A stretch of DNA of 59,770 nt from contig SCUS01000130.1 of NCBI GenBank assembly GCA_004297725.1, positions 1 to 59,770 on the forward strand, written 5' to 3'. Numbering within the stretch: the first letter of the stretch is position 1; each line of letters begins with the position of its first letter. A program made the position numbers and the translations under genes. Below are positions 24,557 through 33,355 of this stretch, piece by piece. Source of the DNA: Myxococcaceae bacterium. GTDB lineage: Bacteria > Myxococcota_A > Polyangia > Polyangiales > Ga0077539. Under the pieces are notes generated by a model, which worked only from the letters and a program-made list of their open reading frames with translations, was not told where the DNA came from and ran no database searches.

Positions 24557-25540
24557 TCAGTGGGTGAGCGCCCCGAGGAGCGACTCGGTGGCGTGGTGGA
24601 GCGGGTCGCTCGCCGTGAGGAGCGCGAGCGCCGCGAGGACGACGAGCGCGAGCGGACGCATCAAGGTGCCGGGGGGTCTCGGCTCCTCGAGCAGCGACTC
24701 GACGCGGGCCGACAGGTCGCCGCCGAACGACGCCGTCACGCGCGCGAGCCCGTCGGCGGGCGTCTGGAGCAGGCGCTCGACCCGCAGGAGCACCTCCGCG
24801 ACCCGGAGCCGGTCGCCGACCGCGCGGCCCGCGGCCTCGTCGCAGCTCTGCTCTGCGGCGAGCGAGAGCTCGCGCAGGAGGCGCGTGCGCACCGGGCGCC
24901 AGACGAAGGCCGTCGCGGCCGTCGCGAGCAGTCGCACGGGGGTGTCGCGCCGGACGGCGTGCGCGCGCTCGTGGTGAAGCATCACGTCCAGGTCCTCCGA
25001 CGAGACCTGCGAGAGCAGCCCCTCGGAGAGCACCACCTTCGGGCGCACGAGGCCCACGAGCAGGCAGAGCGGCGTCGCGGTCGGCAGCACCCGCGCGCCG
25101 AGGCGCGCGTCGATGCGCTGGAAGTCGAGGAGACGCCTCGCGAGCCGGTTCGCCCGGGCCAGGCCCGCCAGCGCGACGACCGAGCGGGTGGCGAGCCACG
25201 CGGCGGCCAGCGCGAGCAGGAGCCAGGACGTCGGACTCGCGACCTGCGTCGGCGGGTGGAGGAAGCACAGGTGGACGTGCCCGTGGTGGGCGAGGCAGTG
25301 GTCGTGGGCGGGCCACCCGACCGCGAGGAGCGAGGGAAGGAGCGCGGCGAGCAGGCCGACGCCTCCGAGCGCGGGCGGCGATAGCGCGAGCAGCAGGAGC
25401 GCGCGGTGCCGCCGCTCGGGGTCCCACGGCGCGACGCGCGCCAGCGCCGCGGGGGCCGCCGCCGACACCACGAGCCCCGCGGCGAGAGCGAAGCCGAGGC
25501 CCGCGAGGAGCACGAGCTGCAGCGCGCTGACGGAGCTCAC
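24557..25540 (-). CDS. BlaR1/MecR1-type M56 membrane peptidase
   Basis: Encodes 327 aa from GTG 25540, whose GTGA overlaps the stop of the BlaI gene. Several N-terminal membrane segments (ALQLVLLAGLGFALAAGLVV, WLLLALAAAWLATRSVVALA), then the M56 zinc protease core LHHERAHAVRRDTPVRLLAT with HExxH, followed by RELSLAAEQSCDEAAGRAVG supplying the third ligand region, and a final membrane helix. There is no penicillin-binding sensor domain. A His-rich loop (HDHCLAHHGHVHLC) between membrane segments suggests metal sensing. It probably cleaves the adjacent repressor. Confidence 0.82.
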   Translation of the reverse strand: MSSVSALQLVLLAGLGFALAAGLVVSAAAPAALARVAPWDPERRHRALLLLALSPPALGGVGLLAALLPSLLAVGWPAHDHCLAHHGHVHLCFLHPPTQVASPTSWLLLALAAAWLATRSVVALAGLARANRLARRLLDFQRIDARLGARVLPTATPLCLLVGLVRPKVVLSEGLLSQVSSEDLDVMLHHERAHAVRRDTPVRLLATAATAFVWRPVRTRLLRELSLAAEQSCDEAAGRAVGDRLRVAEVLLRVERLLQTPADGLARVTASFGGDLSARVESLLEEPRPPGTLMRPLALVVLAALALLTASDPLHHATESLLGALTH

Positions 25541-25944
25541 GGCCGCCCCTTCGACCGGGCGCGGCGCTCGGCGACCAGGGCTTCGAGGCGAGCCAGGTGC
25601 GCGGGCCCTGCGAGCTCGGTGAGCTCGACGAAGGCCGAGACCATCGCCTCGGCTTCGCCGTTCATCAGCTCGCCGACCAGCTCGCCCAGGGCCCTGCTCT
25701 GGAACTCCGCGCGCGTGACGCACGGCCGGTAGATGTGCGCGTGACTCACCTTGTCGCGCTCGAGGAGGTTCTTCTCGAAGAGGCGCTTCAGCGTCGATTG
25801 GACGGTGTTGAGCGTGATGCCGCGGCGCTTCCCGAGCGCCGCGTGGATGGCCTTCGCGTCGCCCCGTCCGTGCGTCCACAGGAAGTCCATCACGGCGTTC
25901 TCCAGCGCGCCGAGGAGCGGTGGGCGGATCGGTCCGGGCGTCAT
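25537..25944 (-). CDS. BlaI/MecI/CopY-family repressor
   Basis: Encodes 135 aa from ATG 25944. N-terminal winged helix: LGALENAVMDFLWTHGRGDA, then ITLNTVQSTLKRLFEKNLLE, RDKVSHAHIYRPCVTRAEF (wing), followed by a dimerisation region. Pairs by GTGA overlap with the M56 peptidase, the classic two-gene signal system. Possible targets include its own operon and the adjacent metal genes; CCAG-tctt-CTGG at about 25977-25988 is a candidate operator. No beta-lactamase gene is present. Confidence 0.88.
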   Translation of the reverse strand: MTPGPIRPPLLGALENAVMDFLWTHGRGDAKAIHAALGKRRGITLNTVQSTLKRLFEKNLLERDKVSHAHIYRPCVTRAEFQSRALGELVGELMNGEAEAMVSAFVELTELAGPAHLARLEALVAERRARSKGRP

Positions 25945-26152
25945 GGCCCCACGGTAGCTCGGGAGCGCCGCGCGTCCTCCAGTCTTCTGGACCTGCCTCG
26001 CTTTCACCGGGCGACCACGCCGATTCGGGGGCCGGCGGGCGCGTCGGCGATGCGCGCGGGGATCGGCGCGTAGCGGTTGCCTCGCACGCCCGGGTCAGGC
26101 GCACTCGGCGACCGAACCCCGCGGCCGGCCGGGCGAAGGGACGCGTGCATCG

Positions 26153-26872
26153 CTAGCCCCCGATCCACATCTCGATCATGAAGAGCAGGAGGAAGCCGGC
26201 GAAGAACAGGCTCGTGACGAGGTTCGTCTCGGGCACCTTGTGGGCGTCGTGCAGCAGCTCCTCGGTGACGAGGTAGAGGAGCGTCGCTGCGCCGAAGGAG
26301 AGCACACCGCCCAGCGTGCCGGCGGAGAGCCCGCGGAGGAGGGTCAGCCCCAGCCAGGCGCCGACCCCGATGAGCAGCGCGAGGCCGCTGGTGATCGCGA
26401 CCGCCTTCGGGGCCGACGCGCCGGACTCGCGGAGTGCCAGGGCCGTCGTGAGCCCGAGGAACAGCATCTCCAGCGACAGCGCCACGGTCACGAGCACGCC
26501 GATCTTGGTGGCGGCCGTGAAGCTGACGCCGATGACGAGCCCGTCGAGGAGGGCGTCGATGCCGACCGCGACGATGATTCCGACGGGCAGCCCCGTCTTC
26601 CTGCCGGGCGCGGACTCGAGCCGCTCGCCCCAATGTCGCATCCCGAACATCGCCGCGACGCCGAGCACGAAGCCCACCACGGTCGCCGCGGGGGCGTGCC
26701 GGTGCATCACGTCCGGCAGCACCTCGCCCCCGAGCGCGGCGAACACCACGCCCGCCGCGAAGTGCTGGAGGGCGCCCTGCTGCCTCGGGGACGGGACGCG
26801 CACGGTCGTGAGGACGGCGCCGAACATCGTGACGACGATCGGCGCGAGCACATAGAGCCAGATCCCGGGCAT
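26153..26872 (-). CDS. ZIP-family divalent metal transporter
   Basis: Encodes 239 aa from ATG 26872. Eight hydrophobic segments by eye. Typical ZIP motifs: HFAAGVVFAALGGEVLPDVM with HRH, VGIDALLDGLVIGVSFTAAT (metal-binding TM4) and EELLHDAHKVPET in TM5. Inner-membrane uptake or transport of Zn2+/Fe2+-type cations. Stands in the same direction as the BlaI/BlaR1 pair. The asymmetric Asp/His ligands are consistent with the GufA/ZupT-like bacterial branch. Confidence 0.85.
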   Translation of the reverse strand: MPGIWLYVLAPIVVTMFGAVLTTVRVPSPRQQGALQHFAAGVVFAALGGEVLPDVMHRHAPAATVVGFVLGVAAMFGMRHWGERLESAPGRKTGLPVGIIVAVGIDALLDGLVIGVSFTAATKIGVLVTVALSLEMLFLGLTTALALRESGASAPKAVAITSGLALLIGVGAWLGLTLLRGLSAGTLGGVLSFGAATLLYLVTEELLHDAHKVPETNLVTSLFFAGFLLLFMIEMWIGG

Positions 26873-26936
26873 GGCGGTACCTCTCTCTTCGACGGTGTCG
26901 CGCGGCGACGTCGGAGCACCTGACCGACCGCCTCGC

Positions 26937-27734
26937 TCACGGTGGCGACGGGACCCACTGGACGGTGGTCCCCGGCTGGGAGTCCGGGCGGCTGTTGACG
27001 CCCACGATGATCCCGCTGGTGACGAGCGCGGCGCCCACGCCGAGCGTCGTGAAGCCCGCCACCCCGAGGCCGTGCGCCTGCGGCTGGCTGTCGATGGCGA
27101 CCAGCGCGGTTCCGGCGAGGGTGGCGGCGACGCCGAAGGCGCTCAGGAGGACCGCGGTGACGACGCCGCCCGCGTGCGTCTCCTGGTAGCCCATGGCGTG
27201 GCGCACGACCGCGGGGTGCGGCGTGACCGTGACGAAGCCCGTGCTCGACCGGCGCGAGGAGTCGTCCGTCGAGGTGAACGACAGCTCGTGCTGACCGAAG
27301 GGGAGGTTGGCCACGCAGGGCGACACGCAGAGCGGCCGCGTGGTGATCTGCGGCCCGGGGGCCGTGAACGACGCCCTCCCCCGCACGGCCCAGACCTGCG
27401 TCCCCGAGGCGGGCTGGGTGCGCTCGGTGACGAGGTCGATCCGCGCCGGGCCGCCGACGACGTCGAGCGTGATCTGCCCCTCGCCCTCCCGCGGTGCAGA
27501 CGCCTCCACGACGCCGGTGGGCGCGACGCGCTCGGGGGCGCGTGGCGCTGGCAGGTAGCGGGTGCTGCACGCGCCGAGCGCGAGCGCGAGCGTGACCGAC
27601 GTGACGACGCGGCAGAACAGGGAACGACGGTCCTCCGGGCAGGTTCGCGGCGCGCGTCGCGGGGAGGGCGCCCGCACGGCGGCGAGGATGGCGCCGACGA
27701 TGGGCCCGAGCAGGAACGGTTTGATGCTGGTCAT
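26937..27734 (-). CDS. Lipoprotein with ZIP-like extra N-terminus
   Basis: Encodes 265 aa from ATG 27734 (AAGGGA upstream). The first ~27 residues (MTSIKPFLLGPIVGAILAAV then RAPSPRR) resemble the start of the neighbouring ZIP protein (APIVVTMFGAVLTTVRVPSP). A second hydrophobic stretch ends in lipobox LALGAC (Cys near 55). A beta-rich PEGA-like domain and two C-terminal hydrophobic helices (AVLLSAFGVAATLAGTALVA, LGVGAALVTSGIIVG) follow. The long N-terminus before the lipobox is odd and may be a fusion. Confidence 0.6.
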   Translation of the reverse strand: MTSIKPFLLGPIVGAILAAVRAPSPRRAPRTCPEDRRSLFCRVVTSVTLALALGACSTRYLPAPRAPERVAPTGVVEASAPREGEGQITLDVVGGPARIDLVTERTQPASGTQVWAVRGRASFTAPGPQITTRPLCVSPCVANLPFGQHELSFTSTDDSSRRSSTGFVTVTPHPAVVRHAMGYQETHAGGVVTAVLLSAFGVAATLAGTALVAIDSQPQAHGLGVAGFTTLGVGAALVTSGIIVGVNSRPDSQPGTTVQWVPSPP

Positions 27735-27807
27735 TGTGGTTCCCTTCCGCGGTCACGCTTACGGTCCGTGCCGCTCCATGTTGTGCGAGCGCTCGCCCCC
27801 GTCGCGC

Positions 27808-29113
27808 TCATGACGAGGCTTCCCGGGTTGGCGGGTGGAGGTGCTCGTCGCGGGGGCCGCGCCCGACCGCGGCGGCCACCGCCGTGGCGAGCGCGCAGGC
27901 GACCCCCGCGGCCGTGAAGGTCGTCGGGGCGCCCCAGCGCGCGGCGGCGTGGCCGACGGCGGGATAGGTCACCAGCCAGCAGGCGTGCGTGAGCGCGAAG
28001 TGGGCCGCGTACGCGCGCCCGCGCTCGTGGTCGTGGGTGTGGGCGGCGAGCAGCGCCGTGGACGGGATCGCGATCAGCGCCTGCCCCGCCCCGTTGAGCG
28101 CCCACCCGAGGAAGAACACGGCGAACGGCGGGGCGAGCGCGCCCGGCAGCAGCACCAGTGCGAGCAGGGCGCCCCCCGAGAGGAGCGCGGCGTCGGCCCA
28201 GCGGTGGCGGCGTCCATGGAGCCCGGCGGCGCTGGAGGCGCCCCCCTCGTAGCGCCCCGTCGCGCGGCCGAGCGCGACCGCCGCGACGGTCGAACCGAGG
28301 CCGAGCGCCGCCATCGTGGCCGCGACCGAGCCAGCGCCCCGGTGCAGGGTGTCGCGCACGTAGGCGACCGTGGCGACGATCGCAGCGGCCCCCGCCGTCG
28401 CCTCGGCGCCGCTCAGCACGAGCGCCCGGCGCAGCGACGGCTCGCGCAGCAGGACCCGCGTGCCGTGCGTCACCTCGGTGAGGAAGGTGCCCCACTGGAG
28501 CGGGGCGGCGGTCTTCTCTCGGCGCGGCATCGCGACGCTCAGGACGAGCGCGGCCGACGCGAGGTAGGTGGTCGCGTCGAACCAGAACACCCAGCGCGCG
28601 CCGACGAGCGCGACCAGGGCCCCGGCGAGCGCGGGGGCGGCGACGGCCTCGACATCGACCGCGACCCGCGACAGGGCCAGCGCCTGGACGTACTGCTCGC
28701 CCCCGACCACCTCGGGGATGCTGGCCTCGAAGGTCGGCGTGAAGAACGCCGTCACCGCGTTGAGAGCGAAGATGAGGGCGTAGACCTGCCAGACGGCCGT
28801 GATGAAGGGGAACAGGCCGAGCAGGGCGACGCGCGCGAGGTCGCGCGGCGATGAGGACATGCTTCCGGTTGGCGCGGTCGGCGATGATGCCGGCCGGCTG
28901 CGAGAACATCAGGAAGGCGAGGATGCGGAGCGTCAGCGCGTTGCCGATGATGGCCGTGGCGCCGCGGCCGCCGGTCAGGTCGTAGGCGAAGAGCGCGAGC
29001 CCGACGGTCGTCACGCCGCTCCCCAGGAGCGAGATGACCTGCGCGGCGAAGAGCCGAAGGAAGCGCGCGTTGCGCCAGACCGAGGGCGCTTCGGCGGCGG
29101 GCGCGGAGGTCAC
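27808..29113 (-). pseudogene. Frameshifted MFS transporter, end of czc operon
   Basis: GTG 29113 overlaps the czcA stop (GTGA). Frame 1 encodes WRNARFLRLFAAQVISLLGS to MFSQPAGIIADRANRKHVLI; near 28855 the coding sense shifts to a second frame that runs SSPRDLARVALLGLFPFITA to the stop at 27808. Together they make a ~434-aa, 12-helix major facilitator of the macrolide-efflux (MefA/MFS_3) type, with the D-R-x-x-R-K loop at the break. Either an inactivating indel or a sequencing error. Confidence 0.75.
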
Positions 29114-32100
29114 CCGGGCGCCCCGCCGGCGCCGCGGTCGGCGCGCTCCATGAACCACGCGTAGACCGTGGGCAGCACGAGGAGCGTGAGCAGCGTCGAG
29201 GTGAGCAGGCCCCCGATCACGACCGTGGCGAGCGGGCGCTGGACCTCGGCGCCGGACCCCGCCGCGATCGCCATCGGGAGGAAGCCCAGCGACGCCACGA
29301 GGGCGGTCGTGAGCACGGGGCGCAGCCGCCGGAGCGAGCCCTCCAGGGCGGCCTCCCGCGGGGGCCGCGCCTCCGCGCGGAGCGCGCGGATCTGGGACAC
29401 CAGCACCAGGCCGTTGAGGACCGCGACGCCGAAGAGGGCGATGAACCCGACGGCCGCGGAGATGCTGAACGGCAGCCCCCGGACGACGAGGGCGAGGAGG
29501 CCGCCGGTGGCCGCGAAGGGCACGTTCACCAGGATGAGCAGCGCCGGCCCGGTCGCGCGGAAGGTCAGGTAGAGCAGCACGAGGATGAGCCCGAGCGTCA
29601 GGGGCACGACCACGAACAGCCGGTCGCGCGCGCGGCGCAGGTTCTCGAACTGCCCGCCGTACTCCAGGTGGTAGCCCGGCGGGAGCCGGACCTCGCGGGC
29701 GATCGCCGCCTGCGCCTCTTCGGCGAAGCCCCCGAGGTCGCGGCCGCGGACGTTGGCCTGCACGAAGAGCCGCCGCTCGGTGGACTCGCGGTTGATGACG
29801 AGCGGCTCGTTCACGATCTCGACGGCGGCCAGGTCCTCGAGCGGCGCGAAGGCGTCGCCGGCGGTGCGCACCGGCAGCCGCCGGATCGCGTCGAGGTCGT
29901 TGCGCAGCGCCGGGTCGAGCCGCACCCGGAGCGCGAAGCGGCGCTGCCCCTCGAGCACCTCGCCGACGGTGTGGCCGCCCACCGTCTCCACCGCGTCGAG
30001 CACCGCGTCCGCGCTCGCGCCGCGCCGCGCGACGGCGAGGCGGTCCACCGCGACGCGCAGCACGGGCAGGCCCTCCACCCGGTCGACCTTGAGGTCGGCG
30101 GCGCCCCGCACGCGGCGCAGCGTTCGCGCGATCTGGGCGCCCACGCGGGCGAGGGTGCCCAGGTCCTCGCCGTAGACCTTCACCGCGAAGTCCGAGCGGA
30201 CGCCGCTCACCAGCTCGTTCATGCGCATCTCGATCGGCTGCGAGAAGCCGAAGGCCGCCCCGGGCACCGCGTCGTGGAGGGCGGCCTCCATGCGGACGAC
30301 GAGGGCCTCGCGGTCGCGCGAGCCGGGCCACTCGTCGCGGGGCTTCAGGATCACGTAGACGTCCGACTGCTCGACGCCCATCGGGTCGTTGGCGATCTCG
30401 GGTCGGCCGGTCTTCACCACGACGGTGCGCACCTCCGCGAAGCGGCGCAGGGCGCGCTCGATGTCGCCCGCCTGGCGGACCGACTCCTCCAGCGAGGTCG
30501 AGGGCAGGCGGTTGGTCTCGATGATGATCGCGCCCTCGTCGAGCCGCGGCACGAACTCCGACCCGAGGCCGCGCGAGAACGCGAGGCTCAGCGCGAGGGC
30601 GGCCAGCGCGACGACCGCGGTCACGCCCGGGCGGCGGAGCGTGGCGCGGAGCGCGGGCTCGTAGAGGCGCCGGGCGGCCGTGACGATGGGGCTTGGCTTG
30701 TCCACGGCCGCGGCCGGCAGGACGAGCGAGGCGAGGGCGGGCACGAAGGTCAGCGACAGCACGAAGGCGCCGCCCAGCGCGAAGAGCACCGTGAGTGCCA
30801 TCGGCCGGAACATCTTCCCCTCGACCCCCTGCAGCGTGAGGATCGGGAGGTAGACCAGCGCGATGATGAGCTCGCCGAAGGCCGTGGCCGAGCGCACCTC
30901 GAGGGCCGAGCGGAGCACCACCGCGTCGCGCTCGGCGCGATCGAGCGGGCGGCCGCGGGCGGCGCACTCCTCGGACAGGTGGTGGACGGCGTTCTCCAAG
31001 AGGATGATCGCGCCGTCCACGACGAGGCCGAAGTCGATCGCGCCGAGCGACATGAGGTTCCCGCTCACCCCCGCCGCGCGCATCCCGAGGAAGGCGACGA
31101 GCATCGCGAGCGGGATCATGGCCGCCGCGATGAGCCCCGCGCGCACGTTGCGCAGCATCAGGAACAGCACCATCAGCACCAGCACGCCGCCCTCGATGAG
31201 GTTGCGGGTGACGGTCTGGATCGTCTGGTTGACCAGCGTCGTGCGGTCGTAGAAGGGCTCGATGCGAACCCCGCGGGGGAGCGTGGGGTTGATGGCGTCC
31301 ACCGCCGTCTGGGCGGCGCGCGCGATGGCGCGCGCGTTCTCGCCCTGCAGCATCATCGCCATGCCGGCGACGATCTCGCCCCGCCCGTCGCGGGTCGCGG
31401 CGCCCTGCCGGAGCATCGGCGCGAGCCGCACCTCCCCGAGGCTGCGCACGTAGACCGGCACGCCGTTGCGCGTCGCGACCACGACGGACCCCAGCTCGTC
31501 GAGCGATCCCACCAGCGCTTCGCCGCGCACGAGCAGGCCCTCGGCGCCGCGCTCGATCGCGCCGCCCCCCACCGTGCGGTTGTTGCTCGCGAGCGCCTCG
31601 AACAGGTCCTGGAGCGTGACGTTGGCCGCCACGAGGCGCGCCGGATCGACCGACACCTCGTAGGTCTTGAGCTCGCCGCCGAAGGTGTTCACCTCGACGA
31701 CGCCCGGCACCATCCGCAGCCGCGGGGCGATCTGCCAGTCGAGGATGGAGCGCAGCTCCATCGGGCTGCGGCCCGGGCCGCGCACCTCGAACTGGTAGAT
31801 CTCGCCCAGGCCCGTGCTCATGGGGCCGAGCTCCGGCACGCCGTAGGCGGAGGGCACCGACTCCCGCGCGCGCGGCAGGCGCTCGTTGACGAGCTGCCGG
31901 GCGAAGTAGGGGTCCACGCCGTCCTCGAAGACCACGGTCACGGCCGAGGCGCCGTAGCGCGACAGCGAGCGGATCTCGGTCACCCGGGGCAGCCCGCTCA
32001 TCGCGAACTCCACGGGGGCGGTGACGCGGCGCTCGACGTCGAGCGGGGCGAGCGAGGGCGCGTTGGTGAGGATCTGCACCTGCACGTTGGTCAGGTCGGG

Positions 32101-32220
32101 CACCGCGTCGATCGGGAGCGACTGGAACGCGCGCCCCCCGGCCGCGACCAGCACGAGCACGCCGAACAGCACCGCGATCCGGTGGCGGATGCTCCAGGCG
32201 ATGAGCTTCTCCAGGAACAC
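29110..32220 (-). CDS. czcA: Heavy-metal RND efflux pump (CzcA/CusA family)
   Basis: Encodes 1036 aa from ATG 32220, the normal family length. Twelve membrane segments in two halves; TM4 motif AIDFGLVVDGAIILLENAVH matches the DFGxxxDGAxxxxEN signature of heavy-metal RND pumps, which use Asp/Glu for proton coupling. N-terminal MFLEKLIAWSIRHRIAVLFG and FQSLPIDAVPDLTNVQVQIL are standard. Exports divalent cations (Zn/Cd/Co type most likely from the DFG motif) from periplasm or cytoplasm through CzcCB. Starts 4 nt after czcB. Confidence 0.92.
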   Translation of the reverse strand: MFLEKLIAWSIRHRIAVLFGVLVLVAAGGRAFQSLPIDAVPDLTNVQVQILTNAPSLAPLDVERRVTAPVEFAMSGLPRVTEIRSLSRYGASAVTVVFEDGVDPYFARQLVNERLPRARESVPSAYGVPELGPMSTGLGEIYQFEVRGPGRSPMELRSILDWQIAPRLRMVPGVVEVNTFGGELKTYEVSVDPARLVAANVTLQDLFEALASNNRTVGGGAIERGAEGLLVRGEALVGSLDELGSVVVATRNGVPVYVRSLGEVRLAPMLRQGAATRDGRGEIVAGMAMMLQGENARAIARAAQTAVDAINPTLPRGVRIEPFYDRTTLVNQTIQTVTRNLIEGGVLVLMVLFLMLRNVRAGLIAAAMIPLAMLVAFLGMRAAGVSGNLMSLGAIDFGLVVDGAIILLENAVHHLSEECAARGRPLDRAERDAVVLRSALEVRSATAFGELIIALVYLPILTLQGVEGKMFRPMALTVLFALGGAFVLSLTFVPALASLVLPAAAVDKPSPIVTAARRLYEPALRATLRRPGVTAVVALAALALSLAFSRGLGSEFVPRLDEGAIIIETNRLPSTSLEESVRQAGDIERALRRFAEVRTVVVKTGRPEIANDPMGVEQSDVYVILKPRDEWPGSRDREALVVRMEAALHDAVPGAAFGFSQPIEMRMNELVSGVRSDFAVKVYGEDLGTLARVGAQIARTLRRVRGAADLKVDRVEGLPVLRVAVDRLAVARRGASADAVLDAVETVGGHTVGEVLEGQRRFALRVRLDPALRNDLDAIRRLPVRTAGDAFAPLEDLAAVEIVNEPLVINRESTERRLFVQANVRGRDLGGFAEEAQAAIAREVRLPPGYHLEYGGQFENLRRARDRLFVVVPLTLGLILVLLYLTFRATGPALLILVNVPFAATGGLLALVVRGLPFSISAAVGFIALFGVAVLNGLVLVSQIRALRAEARPPREAALEGSLRRLRPVLTTALVASLGFLPMAIAAGSGAEVQRPLATVVIGGLLTSTLLTLLVLPTVYAWFMERADRGAGGAPG

Positions 32221-32224
32221 GGCG

Positions 32225-33355
32225 CTACTCCTCCATCTCCGCGCGCTCGAGCTCGCCCCGCAGCGCGAGCGCGCCGCGCACGGCCACCTCGTCGCCCGCG
32301 GCGACGCCCGCCGTGACCGGGACGGCGCCGCCCTGCTCCTCGCCCACGGCGACGTTGCGGGCCTCGAAGCGCCGCTCGCCCACCCGCACGAAGACCACCC
32401 GCTCGGCGCCGTACGGCTGCACGGCCTCGACGGGCAGCCAGAGCCCGCCGGCGGGCGTCCGCAGCGCCACCGAGGCCGCCACGCTCATCCCGGGCCGCAG
32501 CGCGCCGTCGGGGTTGGCGAGCGAGACGCGCGCCTCGACGGTGTGGCTCACCGGGTCGGAGAAGTCGCTGAGGAACGTGAGCGTCCCGGAGAGCGCCCGC
32601 GACCGCTCGCCCGGAAGGCGCACCTCGACGGATGCCCCCACCGCCACGCGGGGCAGGTCGCGCTCGTAGAGCCGGAGCGCGGCCCAGACGGCGTCGATCT
32701 GCGCGACGACGGCCACGTCCTCGTTGCCGGTGAGCGCCTGGCCGATCGCGACGTCGAGGGTCGTCACCCTCCCGTCGATCGGCGACCGCACGATGCTGTG
32801 CTCGCCGCCGCCGCCGCCGCCCGAAACGCCCAGGAAGCGCAGGTGCTCCTGGGTCTCTCGGAGCGTCGCGTTCGCCACCGTCGCCTCCGCCTCGGCCCGC
32901 TGCAGGTCGGCCACAGCCCCCACGCGCTCGGCCACGAGCTGCCGCTGGCGGGCGAGGGCCTCGTTCGCCGCGCGGGCCCGGGCCGCGGCCGAGCGCTGCT
33001 CCAGCGCGGTCTCGTGCAGTTCGACCGCGTCGATGTCGAGGAGGGCTTGCCCGCGGCGCACCTGGTCGCCGAGCGCGACCCGCAGGGCGGAGACGCGACC
33101 CGGGATGCGCGAGCCGACGCGCGCGACGCGCTGGGGATCGCCCTGGATCGTGCCGCCCACCGCGAGGCGCGGCGAGAACGCGCCCGGCGCGAGGCGCGCG
33201 GTCTCGACGCGGGCGTTGGCGAACCCGGTGGGCGAGAGCTCGACCACGTCGGGGCCGCGCGCGGCGGGGGGCGCGGGCGGGGGCGCCGCCGGGGCGTCCC
33301 GGCGGCACGCCACGATCGGGAGCAGGAACAGAACGAAGGCGATCACGCGGCTCAT
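32225..33355 (-). CDS. czcB: RND efflux periplasmic adaptor (CzcB-like lipoprotein)
   Basis: Encodes 376 aa from ATG 33355; ATGA overlap with czcC. Lipobox LLPIVAC at residues 11-17, Pro/Ala linker, then lipoyl halves (VSALRVALGDQVRRGQALLD and IVRSPIDGRVTTLDVAIGQA) around a helical hairpin (ETALEQRSAAARARAANEAL), followed by beta-barrel and membrane-proximal domains. A Gly-run (SGGGGGGEHS) sits before the second lipoyl half. Connects CzcA to CzcC. No His-rich N-terminus. Confidence 0.9.
   Translation of the reverse strand: MSRVIAFVLFLLPIVACRRDAPAAPPPAPPAARGPDVVELSPTGFANARVETARLAPGAFSPRLAVGGTIQGDPQRVARVGSRIPGRVSALRVALGDQVRRGQALLDIDAVELHETALEQRSAAARARAANEALARQRQLVAERVGAVADLQRAEAEATVANATLRETQEHLRFLGVSGGGGGGEHSIVRSPIDGRVTTLDVAIGQALTGNEDVAVVAQIDAVWAALRLYERDLPRVAVGASVEVRLPGERSRALSGTLTFLSDFSDPVSHTVEARVSLANPDGALRPGMSVAASVALRTPAGGLWLPVEAVQPYGAERVVFVRVGERRFEARNVAVGEEQGGAVPVTAGVAAGDEVAVRGALALRGELERAEMEE

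Noticed and set aside
29668..32316. 882-aa plus-strand open frame opposite czcA
   Set aside because: His/Arg-rich antisense shadow of a well-supported RND pump.
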